Translations under genes and position numbers: made by a program
Notes under the pieces: generated by a model
The model's input: only the letters and a program-made list of their open reading frames with translations
Database searches by the model: none
What the model was told of the DNA's origin: nothing
Origin: CAJBVG01 sp943371425
Lineage (GTDB): Bacteria; Bacteroidota; Bacteroidia; Sphingobacteriales; Sphingobacteriaceae
Direction of reading: 5' to 3'
DNA: 64,000 bases
Assembly (NCBI GenBank): GCA_943371425.1
Contig: CALRUR010000001.1
Location: 186,001 to 250,000, forward strand
Shown: positions 15,700-24,319 of the stretch, in pieces
How the letters are laid out: every line of letters starts with the position of its first letter
Position numbering within the stretch: position 1 is the stretch's first letter

Positions 15700-16764
15700 C
15701 TATCTTATATGTATGGTGGTGTAGTTAGAATTGATAATTAAATTACCACTTCCACCTTTCCCAATTTTCCCATTATAATCTGCAGAGCTATTATTCTGGT
15801 TAGTATTTTTCACATAATCTTTCATATACTGATTGTTCAATTTTATGTCGCCATATTTCAGATGTGCTTCAAAATCTTGATTGGCGGTTTCATCAAACTT
15901 CAAGTAAACTGTACTAAAGCCTGCATTAATTTTTAAGAGTTCTACGCTACTCGAAATTATTCCTAGATCTGCATTACTTGCATACTTAAGATGTAGGTCG
16001 GCACTTTTACCAATATAATCAAGGTCTACATTTGAAAACTCTACAGTACCCACCAATGTGTTTACTTTTCTAAGTTCAAAATCACCATACTTCTGCGTAA
16101 TGCGTAAATTATTAGCTTCTATAATTTTGGTCTTACCAAATGAGTTCATAATTTCTGCTTTGCCAACAACTTCAATATTTACTTTAGAATATTTAGATTC
16201 TAAAAAAGCATTGTCTAACTCATCAATTGTTGCTGAACCAAAACTAACTGCAATTCGTTTTTCGGATGAGCCAGTAAGCTTTGCCGCTTTTATGTTTCCG
16301 TAACTTACTTTTATTTGCAATTGGTTTGCTAATGATGGGAGGTTTACATTCCCAAATTTATTCAACAAACTCAACTGTAAACTTGCAGGCATATATACTT
16401 TATAATCTATGCTTAGCGACTGCTTACCATTACGATTAGATGCAGAACTTAAAATTGTTTTTAAGTATATAGCGCCTCCTGTTTTAGTATCGCTAATACT
16501 CACGCTTTCTAATAATTCTCTAGATTTAGATTCAGACTTGGTACTCGACTTCACCGTAATCTCAACGTTTACCTCATTTTTATCCCAGGTGTTAATATTA
16601 ATCGCACCGTATTCATTTTCAATACTCAGTTTATCATTAGCAGAAACGGAGTAGGTTTTAGTAATTTTCTTTTCTTTATCAACCATGTTATCGTCGGCAA
16701 AAGTTTGCAGAGTAACTAGGCAGAAAAACAAAACACTAAAGGGGAACAATTTCTTCTGTATCAT
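15700..16764 (-). CDS. Exported DUF4097-like beta-strand repeat protein
   Basis: 354 residues with a signal peptide (MIQKKLFPFSVLFFCLVTLQTFA). The rest is a series of short beta strands with recurring patterns such as LSIENEYGAININTWDK, LSLLNKFGNVNLPSL, IKVSYGNIKAAKL and LRITQKYGDFELRKV. This is a right-handed, solenoid-like arrangement typical of DUF4097/adhesin-like proteins. It is the third gene of a sigma, anti-sigma, exported-protein unit and overlaps the anti-sigma gene by 29 bp. Function is unknown; an envelope-stress target is plausible. Confidence 0.75.
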   Translation of the reverse strand: MIQKKLFPFSVLFFCLVTLQTFADDNMVDKEKKITKTYSVSANDKLSIENEYGAININTWDKNEVNVEITVKSSTKSESKSRELLESVSISDTKTGGAIYLKTILSSASNRNGKQSLSIDYKVYMPASLQLSLLNKFGNVNLPSLANQLQIKVSYGNIKAAKLTGSSEKRIAVSFGSATIDELDNAFLESKYSKVNIEVVGKAEIMNSFGKTKIIEANNLRITQKYGDFELRKVNTLVGTVEFSNVDLDYIGKSADLHLKYASNADLGIISSSVELLKINAGFSTVYLKFDETANQDFEAHLKYGDIKLNNQYMKDYVKNTNQNNSSADYNGKIGKGGSGNLIINSNYTTIHIR

Positions 16765-17266
16765 TTTTCGGTTTTCTATATTGTTTAACTATTTCTATTT
16801 GTTGATTTAAAATTTCTACCTGCATTTGTAAATTATCAATTACGGCTTGCAATACTACGTCTCTCTTTTTTTCATCTTTTAATTGAGGAAGCAGTTGTTT
16901 ATAATTTACTTGCAGCTCTACCAACTGACGTTCAAAATCGCTTACCAGTTCAGGATTATCTTTTTTATATTGATTTAATTCATTCCTTTTTATTTCAATT
17001 AATGAACTAAATTGAATTTGGGCCTCTTGTACTTCGGCACTTATGTTGTTATCAGTATTTATCGATGATGCATCTAATTTCTTATTAGCCACTAACCAAG
17101 CACAAGTAATAAATAACATTACAGATGCCGCAGCCATGTATGGTTTCCAAGAAAATTTCTTTTTCTTACTCTGCAAATTTTTAGAAATTGAGCTCCAAAC
17201 TTTTTCCGAGGGTGTCTCAGAATCAAAATCGGCTCTATTCTCTCTAATTAGTTTTTCTATATCCAT
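16736..17266 (-). CDS. Probable membrane-bound anti-sigma factor with coiled coil
   Basis: 176 residues from the ATG at 17266 (MDIEKLIRENRADFD). A TTG nine bases upstream is possible but less likely. A cytoplasmic head (TPSEKVWSSISKNLQSKKK) resembles the head of the other anti-sigma protein at 2050-2847. One transmembrane helix follows (about 45-62, PYMAAASVMLFITCAWLV), then a long periplasmic coiled coil rich in Q, E, L and K. The gene starts 10 bp after the sigma stop. This is a typical Bacteroidota sigma/anti-sigma pair, assigned from layout and neighbours. Confidence 0.72.
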   Translation of the reverse strand: MDIEKLIRENRADFDSETPSEKVWSSISKNLQSKKKKFSWKPYMAAASVMLFITCAWLVANKKLDASSINTDNNISAEVQEAQIQFSSLIEIKRNELNQYKKDNPELVSDFERQLVELQVNYKQLLPQLKDEKKRDVVLQAVIDNLQMQVEILNQQIEIVKQYRKPKNDTEEIVPL

Positions 17267-17276
17267 ATCATTCAAA

Positions 17277-17849
17277 CTATTGAACTAATTCTTTAAATTC
17301 TTTTTGGTTGATAAGCATTATTTTCAATTTCTCTTTTGCTCTTGCATATTGAGTTTTAGAAGTCGATTCTGAAATATTTAATATTTCTGATATTTCCACA
17401 TGATCATATCCTTCTAATAAATACAAACTCAATACTAACCTGTATCCTTGTGGCAATAGCTCAATCCCTTTTTTAATCCATGCAACCAGTTGAGCATTTA
17501 TATTATCAAAGTCGAAATCGTTATGCTCATCGGCAATGTTTTCTACTTCTTCCGATTCTATAAGTTCAATTCTGCGTTTCCTTAATAAACTAATACTTCT
17601 ATTAACTACAATTCTTTTCAACCAGGCCCCAAAAGTAGAATCGCCGCGCCAATCCGTTATTTTTGTAAATACTTCTAAGAATGATTCTTGCAAAACATCT
17701 TCGGCTTCTGCCTGGTGACCCAATATTCGATAGGCAGTGTTATACATATTTTTTGCATAACGTCTATAGATTTCTTCTTGTGCAATGGAGTCGCCAGACT
17801 TACATCGCTCAATTAAATAATCATGTATATCGAATACTTCTTGTCCCAA
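17277..17849 (-). CDS. ECF-family sigma factor with TTG start
   Basis: 190 residues. Region 2: EEIYRRYAKNMYNTAYRILGHQAEAEDVLQESFLEVF and FGAWLKRIVVNRSISLLRKR; region 4: LLPQGYRLVLSLYLLEGYDHVEISEIL and ISESTSKTQYARAKEKL. It closely resembles the sigma factor at 2831-3403 in layout. No ATG or GTG exists upstream of region 2 in frame before the stop codon; TTG at 17849 is the best start. It heads the operon sigma, anti-sigma, DUF4097-like. Confidence 0.88.
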   Translation of the reverse strand: MGQEVFDIHDYLIERCKSGDSIAQEEIYRRYAKNMYNTAYRILGHQAEAEDVLQESFLEVFTKITDWRGDSTFGAWLKRIVVNRSISLLRKRRIELIESEEVENIADEHNDFDFDNINAQLVAWIKKGIELLPQGYRLVLSLYLLEGYDHVEISEILNISESTSKTQYARAKEKLKIMLINQKEFKELVQ

Positions 17850-17913
17850 TTGTTTTAAACTACAGTGGAATGACGCTTGATAAATTGAAGGGTTGCATTA
17901 AAAAGTAAAAAAC

Positions 17914-18927
17914 TTATAAAGTATTTACTTCTCTTTCTAAAGATACGCCAAAACGTTCAAAAACGCTATTAATGATGAGTTCAGAAAAGTCGTAGATTTC
18001 TTTTCCTGAGGCATTTCCATGGTTAACTATTACCAAGGCTTGATTTTTCCAGGTGCCAACATTGCCTATTTGCTTACCTTTCCAGCCACATTGTTCAATT
18101 AACCATCCTGCAGCAAGTTTTACATATCCCTCTCCCGCTGGGTAGTTTACCACATCTGGGAAATTACTCAGTACACGTTCAAAAGTGGCTTTATCAATAA
18201 TAGGATTTTTAAAAAAGGAACCAGAATTACCAATGGTACTTGGGTCGGGTAATTTGCTAACGCGTATTTCGGAAACTACTTTGGCAACATCTTTTATTGA
18301 TGGATTAAGTATGTTTCTCTTTTTTAATTCTTCTTCTATGGCACCGTAGTGCAATTTTAAATTGGGAGTTTTTGATAGTTTAAAAACTACCGAGGTAATA
18401 ATGTATTGACCTTTATATTTATTTTTAAATACACTTTCTCTATATCCAAACTCACATTGCTCTTTGGTAAACTTTTTTATTTCTCCGCTTGATAAATCAA
18501 AAGCTTCGAGCGAAAAAAAATGATCTTTAATTTCTACGCCATAGGCACCAATGTTTTGTATAGGCGATGCTCCAACCGTTCCGGGTATTAAACTTAAATT
18601 CTCTAAACCTGCGTAACCCTTGTTAACATTATATTGTACAAAGTCGTTCCACACTTCTGCAGCACCTGCTTCTACATAAACATCATCATCTTCTTCACAA
18701 ACTTTTATGCCTTTAATAGCTAATCGAATTACGATGCCATCAAAATCTTTGGTAAGTAGTAAATTACTTCCACCACCTAACACAAATCTTTTATTTGATT
18801 TAAATTCATCTGTAGAAATTAATAAACGCAAATCTTCTGTAGAATTTACTTCTACAAAATATTTCGCCTTTACATCAATACGAAAAGTATTATAAGCTAA
18901 GAGTGATATGTTTTGTTTTATTTCCAA
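17914..18927 (-). CDS. murB: UDP-N-acetylmuramate dehydrogenase
   Basis: 337 residues, the type I MurB of peptidoglycan synthesis: it reduces UDP-GlcNAc-enolpyruvate with NADPH and FAD. Seen: NTFRIDVKAKYFVEV at the start, GGGSNLLLTKDFDGIVIRL (FAD binding), SLIPGTVGASPIQNIGAYG, the catalytic-Ser region GNSGSFFKNP, and CGWKGKQIGNVG near the end. The start must be TTG at 18927: no other start codon precedes the conserved NISLLAYNTF. It lies one base after the lpdA stop, so translation is coupled. Confidence 0.95.
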   Translation of the reverse strand: MEIKQNISLLAYNTFRIDVKAKYFVEVNSTEDLRLLISTDEFKSNKRFVLGGGSNLLLTKDFDGIVIRLAIKGIKVCEEDDDVYVEAGAAEVWNDFVQYNVNKGYAGLENLSLIPGTVGASPIQNIGAYGVEIKDHFFSLEAFDLSSGEIKKFTKEQCEFGYRESVFKNKYKGQYIITSVVFKLSKTPNLKLHYGAIEEELKKRNILNPSIKDVAKVVSEIRVSKLPDPSTIGNSGSFFKNPIIDKATFERVLSNFPDVVNYPAGEGYVKLAAGWLIEQCGWKGKQIGNVGTWKNQALVIVNHGNASGKEIYDFSELIINSVFERFGVSLEREVNTL

Positions 18928-18928
18928 T

Positions 18929-20326
18929 TTAAATATGCAATGCTCTGTTGGCAGTAGCAGCTAAACAAGCTTCTTTAAATACTTCGGTATAGGTTGGGTG
19001 TGCATGGCTCATTCTGGCAATGTCTTCGGCACTTGCACGGAATTCCATTGCTACCACGGCTTCGGCAATCATATCGGCAACGCGTGGACCAATCATGTGT
19101 ACACCTAAAATTTCATCGGTACTAGCGTCTGCTAATACTTTCACCAAACCATCGGTATCCATACTTGCGCGTGCTCTACCGCTTGCTAAAAATGGAAAAC
19201 TTCCTGTTTTATATTTAACACCTTTAGCTTTTAATTCTTCTTCGGTATATCCTACTGCCGCCACTTCTGGCCAAGTGTATACAACACCTGGTATTAAATT
19301 ATAATTAATATGAGGTTTTTGTCCGGCAATTAATTCTGCCACATACATTCCTTCTTCTTCTGCCTTATGTGCAAGCATTGCTCCACGAACCACATCACCA
19401 ATGGCATAAACACCTGGTACAATTGTTTGCATGTGTTCATCAACCGAAATTTTACGAGTACGCTCTTCTGTAGTAATTCCTATATTCTCCAAGCCTAAGC
19501 CATCTGTATAAGCAACTCTACCAACCGCTACTAAACAATAATCGCCTTTAATTTCTACTTCTTCTCCTTTAGCATTATCAGCTTTTATACTTACTTCTTT
19601 GGCTGAACTTTTTACTTCTTTTACTTTATGACTCAATAAAAATTCGAAGCCAATTTTCTTTAATGATTTTTGCAATTCTTTACCCAAGGTTTTATCCATG
19701 GTTGGGATAATAGAATCCATAAATTCTACTACCGTTACTTTTGCGCCTAAACGAGCATATACCGAACCCAACTCTAAACCTATTACTCCACCACCAATTA
19801 AAACTAAATGTTTCGGAACTTCTTTTAAGTTTAAGGCTTCTGTAGAAGTAATCACTCTTTTTTTATCAACAGTAATAAATGGTAATGAACTTGGCTTAGA
19901 ACCCGTAGCAATTATGGTATTTTTAGTTTCTAAAACAATTTCCGTTTTACCTTTAACCACAATGGTGTTTTTATCTTTAAAAGAACCAACACCTTCATAA
20001 GTATCAATTTTATTTTTCTTCATCAAATAGCTAATGCCATCTGTGTTTTGTTTTACCACATCGTTTTTACGGGTAATCATCTGTTCGATGTTCACCTTTA
20101 CTTCTTTTACATCAATACCGTGCGTTTTAAAAGTATGGGTTGCATTATGATAATGCTCAGAAGAATCGAGTAAAGCTTTAGATGGAATACATCCTACATT
20201 TAAACAGGTGCCTCCAAAAGTATTGTATTTTTCTACGATGGCTGTTTTCATTCCTAATTGCGCACATCTAATAGCAGCAACATAACCACCTGGACCAGAA
20301 CCAATAACCACTACGTCGTATTTCAT
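18929..20326 (-). CDS. lpdA: Dihydrolipoyl dehydrogenase (E3)
   Basis: 465 residues. Rossmann motif VVVIGSGPGGYVAAIRCAQLG, redox-active disulfide GGTCLNVGCIPSK, second nucleotide site LVLIGGGVIGLELGSVYARLG, and the catalytic His-Glu end HAHPTYTEVFKEA. It reoxidises dihydrolipoamide of the 2-oxoacid dehydrogenases; sucA and sucB are about 17 kb away at 36.8-40.8 kb. It is followed one base later by murB, an unrelated partner. Confidence 0.96.
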   Translation of the reverse strand: MKYDVVVIGSGPGGYVAAIRCAQLGMKTAIVEKYNTFGGTCLNVGCIPSKALLDSSEHYHNATHTFKTHGIDVKEVKVNIEQMITRKNDVVKQNTDGISYLMKKNKIDTYEGVGSFKDKNTIVVKGKTEIVLETKNTIIATGSKPSSLPFITVDKKRVITSTEALNLKEVPKHLVLIGGGVIGLELGSVYARLGAKVTVVEFMDSIIPTMDKTLGKELQKSLKKIGFEFLLSHKVKEVKSSAKEVSIKADNAKGEEVEIKGDYCLVAVGRVAYTDGLGLENIGITTEERTRKISVDEHMQTIVPGVYAIGDVVRGAMLAHKAEEEGMYVAELIAGQKPHINYNLIPGVVYTWPEVAAVGYTEEELKAKGVKYKTGSFPFLASGRARASMDTDGLVKVLADASTDEILGVHMIGPRVADMIAEAVVAMEFRASAEDIARMSHAHPTYTEVFKEACLAATANRALHI

Positions 20327-20377
20327 ATGATTGTATTTTAAACCCCCAAAAGTAAGAAAGAAATTGCAGATAGCGAA

Positions 20378-21100
20378 CTACTTATTCGCTTCTATTTCCA
20401 TAGGCTTAGTACAACAATCGACCTTAGTCTCTTGTTTTTGTTGTTTCATCATTGGACTTAAGTATGGGATACCTAAATTTAGTCCTCTAAAAATCAGTAT
20501 AATTCCTACTACTATAGAAATTACAGGTACTGCTTTTTTTATTTTGTTTCTAAAATTTATATTGATGAAAGAGCCCATCATGCTCATCGAAAACATTGCA
20601 GGAATAGTTCCTAATCCAAAGAAAAACATAAACAAACTTCCATCAATAGTATTGCCTGTAAGCATTGCTCCCGATAAGGCAATGTATACAAAACCACATG
20701 GTAACAATCCGTTTATCAATCCTAAAAATAAATAGGCGCTCAAACTTTTCATTTTAAAAGCATTCGAAAAAGCTTTACGCATAAAAGGAATTTGGAGCAC
20801 CGAAACTTGTTTGAATTTAGACGGCACGAGGTAAGGAAAGGCCACTACTAAAATTATAATTATACCAGTGGCAATAGAAACTGCTTGTTGTATGCCACCC
20901 ATAAATAATCCTCTGCCTAGGGTTCCGAATAGTACGCCGATAATGGCATAGGTTATTACCCGACCGAAATTATACAACAATGCACTTATTACTTTTAGAT
21001 AAGGTTGTCCTTCATGCTGAGGCAATGCAAGCGCAATAGGCCCACACATCCCGATGCAGTGGAAACTTCCGAAGAAACCGAGTAATAATGCTGCTAGCAC
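20378..21100 (-). CDS. Sulfite-exporter TauE/SafE-like membrane protein of the cbb3 operon
   Basis: 240 residues with six hydrophobic helices. GFFGSFHCIGMCGPIALALP and GLINGLLPCGFVYIALSGA are the conserved repeats of the DsbD/SafE-like family found with cbb3 oxidase genes (often called CcoI-linked or copper-handling membrane proteins). A role in copper supply or redox handling during oxidase assembly is inferred from context. The start is GTG at 21100; a stop codon three codons upstream excludes anything longer. An eight-unit heptamer array ends six bases before this start. Confidence 0.85.
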   Translation of the reverse strand: MLAALLLGFFGSFHCIGMCGPIALALPQHEGQPYLKVISALLYNFGRVITYAIIGVLFGTLGRGLFMGGIQQAVSIATGIIIILVVAFPYLVPSKFKQVSVLQIPFMRKAFSNAFKMKSLSAYLFLGLINGLLPCGFVYIALSGAMLTGNTIDGSLFMFFFGLGTIPAMFSMSMMGSFININFRNKIKKAVPVISIVVGIILIFRGLNLGIPYLSPMMKQQKQETKVDCCTKPMEIEANK

Positions 21101-21106
21101 TTTTTT

Positions 21107-21200
21107 GAATTATGAATTATGAATTATGAATTATGAATTATGAATTATGAATTATGAATTATTGGTGCTTTCTAATTACTAAATACTAATGACTAAAGAC
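21107..21200 (-). repeat. Heptamer tandem array before the SafE-like gene
   Basis: Eight perfect copies of GAATTAT (minus strand ATAATTC) fill 21107-21162. They are followed at 21173-21200 by four degenerate heptamers TAATTAC, TAAATAC, TAATGAC and TAAAGAC. On the minus strand the perfect array ends in AAAAAA directly at the GTG start. Confidence 0.95.
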
Positions 21201-21206
21201 TAGCAA

Positions 21207-21638
21207 TTAAAGAACAATAACCGTTTCTGTTTGGTACTCTATATTATCCACTTTCCAATCTACTTTAATTTTATACATACCTTTTACAAAACCATCGGTT
21301 GATAGTACATAGCGCCCCTCTACGGTTGTAAATTTTATTTCTTTATCCGATTTATTATCGGATGGTTTATAAACAAATGCTTTTGCTTCAACAGATTTAT
21401 CAGCATGTTCTTCCGGAAAAATTATTTCGATAGTATTATTTACAAGGCTACATTTTAATGGAGTCTTTAAGGCTTTTGCATTTGCCATTTTATTAATGTC
21501 CGATTGGTAGTTCAATTCTTTTGCATAATAATCTGCGCTTACCAAATCTACTTTTTGTCGCATACTTACCACCACCAAGGTTAATATTAAGGCTACAAAA
21601 CCTATGTATACTAATGTTATTTTTTTACCCCAACCCAT
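21207..21638 (-). CDS. ccoH: FixH/CcoH-type oxidase assembly protein
   Basis: 143 residues: one N-terminal transmembrane helix (GKKITLVYIGFVALILTLVVVSMRQ), then VDLVSADYYAKELNYQSDINKMANA, the family's DYY-x-K-x-I-Q-like pattern, and a beta-rich periplasmic domain ending in MYKIKVDWKVDNIEYQTETVIVL. CcoH stabilises cbb3 oxidase during assembly. It lies between ccoG and the SafE-like gene in the operon. A short GAATTAT-GAATTTC pair precedes the start with only A residues between. Confidence 0.88.
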   Translation of the reverse strand: MGWGKKITLVYIGFVALILTLVVVSMRQKVDLVSADYYAKELNYQSDINKMANAKALKTPLKCSLVNNTIEIIFPEEHADKSVEAKAFVYKPSDNKSDKEIKFTTVEGRYVLSTDGFVKGMYKIKVDWKVDNIEYQTETVIVL

Positions 21639-21644
21639 TTTTTT

Positions 21645-21658
21645 GAATTATGAATTTC
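21645..21658 (-). repeat. Short GAATTAT-type heptamer pair before ccoH
   Basis: GAATTAT followed by GAATTTC, six bases upstream of the ccoH ATG on the minus strand. It has the same orientation, A-run and position relative to the start codon as the eight-unit array before the SafE-like gene. Confidence 0.7.
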
Positions 21659-21698
21659 GTTTTATTTATTTTTTCAAATTAGCAATACTATTGCATTC

Positions 21699-21726
21699 TA
21701 ACGACTAAAGACTAACTACTAGAGAC
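21699..21726. repeat. Four TAAnnAC-type heptamers after ccoG
   Basis: TAACGAC, TAAAGAC, TAACTAC and TAGAGAC in register, ending at the base before the ccoG stop codon. They match the degenerate heptamers at 21173-21200 and, as complement, GTCTTTA at 7745-7758. Confidence 0.8.
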
Positions 21727-23139
21727 TCAATTAACAGGTCCCAAGAAACTAGTCTTCACTGTTTCCAATAATCGTCCATTAGAGTACACATCAATTTTAA
21801 TTTTTGTACTACGCTTTTTCAACTCTTTTGGATTTATAAAGATAAACATACTTCCTTGAGCTGATCCTTCTTTTTTACTTATAACGGAATCTAATCCAAT
21901 AATTTTAATACTTGCATTTAGTTCATGAACTTTAAATTGAATAGGCAAATCTTGATGTGTTTTATTATTCACTTTAAAATTATATAAATTACTTACCGTT
22001 CCATCAGGGTTTTCTTGATACATAACTCCTGGAGTTCTTAGTATGGTTGATTCGGTATCGTTTCTACTGATGAGCGCAAAGCTCAAAATACCTAGCAATA
22101 AAACCAACACAGAAGAGTAAGCAATTATTCTCGGATTCAATTTCAATTTAATTCTTTCTGCAATTCCTTTTTCAGAAGCATAGGTAATTAGCCCTCTAGG
22201 TAAACCTACTTTGTCCATAATATGGTCGCAGGCATCAATACAAGCGGTACAATTTACACACTCCAATTGAGTACCATTTCTAATGTCGATACCAGTAGGG
22301 CAAACCGCTACACATTGATGGCAATCAATACAATCGCCAATGGTACGTTCTTCACCTTTATGTAATTTACCGCGTTTCTCACCACGCATATAATCGTAAG
22401 CAACTACGATAGAATTTTTGTCGAGCAATACACCTTGCAATCTTCCATAAGGGCAAACCACTGTACAAACTTGTTCTCTAAAAAATGCGAACACCCAATA
22501 AAAAACGCCTGTAAAAATTAACAAAGAAGTTAAATCGCCTACATGTTCAGAAAGAGGTTCAGATATTAATTTGAATAACTCATCGGTACTAATTAAATAA
22601 GCCAAAAAAGTATTTGCAATTATAAAAGAGATTATAAAGAAAACAATGTGTTTGGTAGCTTTTTTAATCAGCTTTTCGACACTCATTTCTGCTTTGTTTA
22701 ATGCTCTTTGTTTATTAGCATCGCCTTCAATTAAATATTCAATTTTGCGAAAAACCATTTCCATAAAAATGGTTTGAGGGCAAGTCCATCCACAGAATAA
22801 TCGTCCGTATATAACGGTAAAAAGTATAATGAACACCATGAAGGTAATCATGGTTAAGCCCAGCAAAGCAAAATCTTGCGGACCAAATAACATTCCGAAG
22901 ATGATGAATTTACGCTCCAAAACATTTAACAACATAAATGGCTCGCCATTTAGTCGGATGAAAGGCATGCCAAAGAGTAGAATCAAACAAGCAATGGCAA
23001 CCATTGCTCTGTATTGATGGAACCTACCCTTTGGTTTCTGAGGGTACACCCAAACCCTCTTGCCTTCACTATCTATAGTCGAGACTTGATCTCGAAAACT
23101 TTGGTCTAACTCCGCGTAAATATCTTCTTCTTGTTTCAT
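21727..23139 (-). CDS. ccoG: Cytochrome c oxidase accessory protein CcoG
   Basis: 470 residues with about five transmembrane helices and two ferredoxin-type clusters: CGWTCPQTIFMEMVFRKIEY, CTVVCPYGRLQGVLLDK, then CIDCHQCVAVCPTGID and CVNCTACIDACDHIM. The last third is a periplasmic Ig-like domain (LYNFKVNNKTHQDLPIQF). CcoG (RdxA) is thought to reduce copper for cbb3 assembly. It starts four bases after the ccoP stop. Confidence 0.95.
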   Translation of the reverse strand: MKQEEDIYAELDQSFRDQVSTIDSEGKRVWVYPQKPKGRFHQYRAMVAIACLILLFGMPFIRLNGEPFMLLNVLERKFIIFGMLFGPQDFALLGLTMITFMVFIILFTVIYGRLFCGWTCPQTIFMEMVFRKIEYLIEGDANKQRALNKAEMSVEKLIKKATKHIVFFIISFIIANTFLAYLISTDELFKLISEPLSEHVGDLTSLLIFTGVFYWVFAFFREQVCTVVCPYGRLQGVLLDKNSIVVAYDYMRGEKRGKLHKGEERTIGDCIDCHQCVAVCPTGIDIRNGTQLECVNCTACIDACDHIMDKVGLPRGLITYASEKGIAERIKLKLNPRIIAYSSVLVLLLGILSFALISRNDTESTILRTPGVMYQENPDGTVSNLYNFKVNNKTHQDLPIQFKVHELNASIKIIGLDSVISKKEGSAQGSMFIFINPKELKKRSTKIKIDVYSNGRLLETVKTSFLGPVN

Positions 23140-23143
23140 AGTA

Positions 23144-24319
23144 TTATTGTACTGATGCTACAACTGTAGAATCGTTGGTGCTACTTGCTGTTGTTGAATC
23201 TGCTGGTGCAGCTTCTTCTATATACAAATTGCCTTGTGGTGCTTTCCCGTTTGCTGGTTTTGTTCCTTGTAAGGTTAAAATAAAACTAGCAACCTGTTGC
23301 ATTTCGGTTGGTTGCATTTGTGCTTGCCAAGCAATCATCCCTTTTTCTTGTACACCGTATTTTATAGTTTTAAAAATATTTTTTACTCCACCACCGTGTA
23401 TCCAAAACTCATCTGTTAAATTCGGACCAACACCACCTTCACCATTCTGTCCGTGGCAAGCAGCGCATTTAGTAATGTAACTGCTTTTACCTTTAGAAAT
23501 ATCTCCAGCATCTGCTAAAACTACTACACTATTTTCATCCACGTTAGAAGCAGTTTTCTTTAACATAGCTGTTTTTTCAACTTTCGCTTGAGCAATTGCA
23601 CTATCATATTCCATTAATTGTGTTGGGCCACCACCAAACTGATAGTATGCTATGTAAACAACACTGAATACAATGGTTGCGTAGAACATGTAAAGCCACC
23701 ATGGTGGTAAGCTATTATCTAGCTCTATAATTCCATCGTAATTATGATCTGTTGCAACTTCCGATTCTCTTTCTACAGGAACAGATTTTGTCATGCGTTT
23801 CATAATGGCAGACCATGTCCAACGAGGTTCGGTAGCTGGCTTGTAACCTAAAGCTACTAGCATACGTTGTAAAATAGAGTACAAGTAAACTATTACAAAT
23901 AATTCTATAAATACCACTACGCTTAATACAATAATTGTATTAGGATCTAAGCCTCCCATTACTGCTTGTGTTGTAGTATTAGTAAGGTCGGTTGTTTGAG
24001 CGTTTGCTGGTTGGTAAGCAAATAAAACTAACAGTAAAATTAATCCTGCTCCCTTTCCAATTTTCTCAGATAATTTATTATTTACTAGGCCAACTAGTAC
24101 AGAGCCAATGGCTACAATTACAAGTAATAAACCTAAAATTGCGAATGCATATACCCAAAATAATGGGCTCGACCATAAAGATACACTAGCAGCAGGGCTT
24201 GCTGCAACAGCAGCTTCTGGTGTTTGTGCATAGGTACTAAGAATCATCATCATAAAAAACATCAACAATGCAATGCTTTTCGCATAAGTATGACGAATGA
24301 GATGGGTTAACTTATTCAT
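23144..24319 (-). CDS. ccoP: cbb3 oxidase subunit III (monoheme CcoP)
   Basis: From the ATG at 24319 the product is 391 residues and begins with a signal peptide-like helix (ending STYAQT). The start overlaps the ccoQ stop by eight bases; a longer frame to 24346 is less likely. Three further hydrophobic helices precede the CcoP N-terminal domain (DHNYDGIIELDNSLPPWWLYMFY). Only one haem-c site is present, KCAACHGQNGEGGVGPNL with Met ligand region GMIAWQAQM, whereas proteobacterial CcoP has two. It passes electrons to CcoO. The tail is rich in A, S and T. Confidence 0.92.
   Translation of the reverse strand: MNKLTHLIRHTYAKSIALLMFFMMMILSTYAQTPEAAVAASPAASVSLWSSPLFWVYAFAILGLLLVIVAIGSVLVGLVNNKLSEKIGKGAGLILLLVLFAYQPANAQTTDLTNTTTQAVMGGLDPNTIIVLSVVVFIELFVIVYLYSILQRMLVALGYKPATEPRWTWSAIMKRMTKSVPVERESEVATDHNYDGIIELDNSLPPWWLYMFYATIVFSVVYIAYYQFGGGPTQLMEYDSAIAQAKVEKTAMLKKTASNVDENSVVVLADAGDISKGKSSYITKCAACHGQNGEGGVGPNLTDEFWIHGGGVKNIFKTIKYGVQEKGMIAWQAQMQPTEMQQVASFILTLQGTKPANGKAPQGNLYIEEAAPADSTTASSTNDSTVVASVQ

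Noticed and set aside
21107..21162. CRISPR-like array
   Set aside because: Perfect heptamer tandem copies without spacers and no cas genes nearby.
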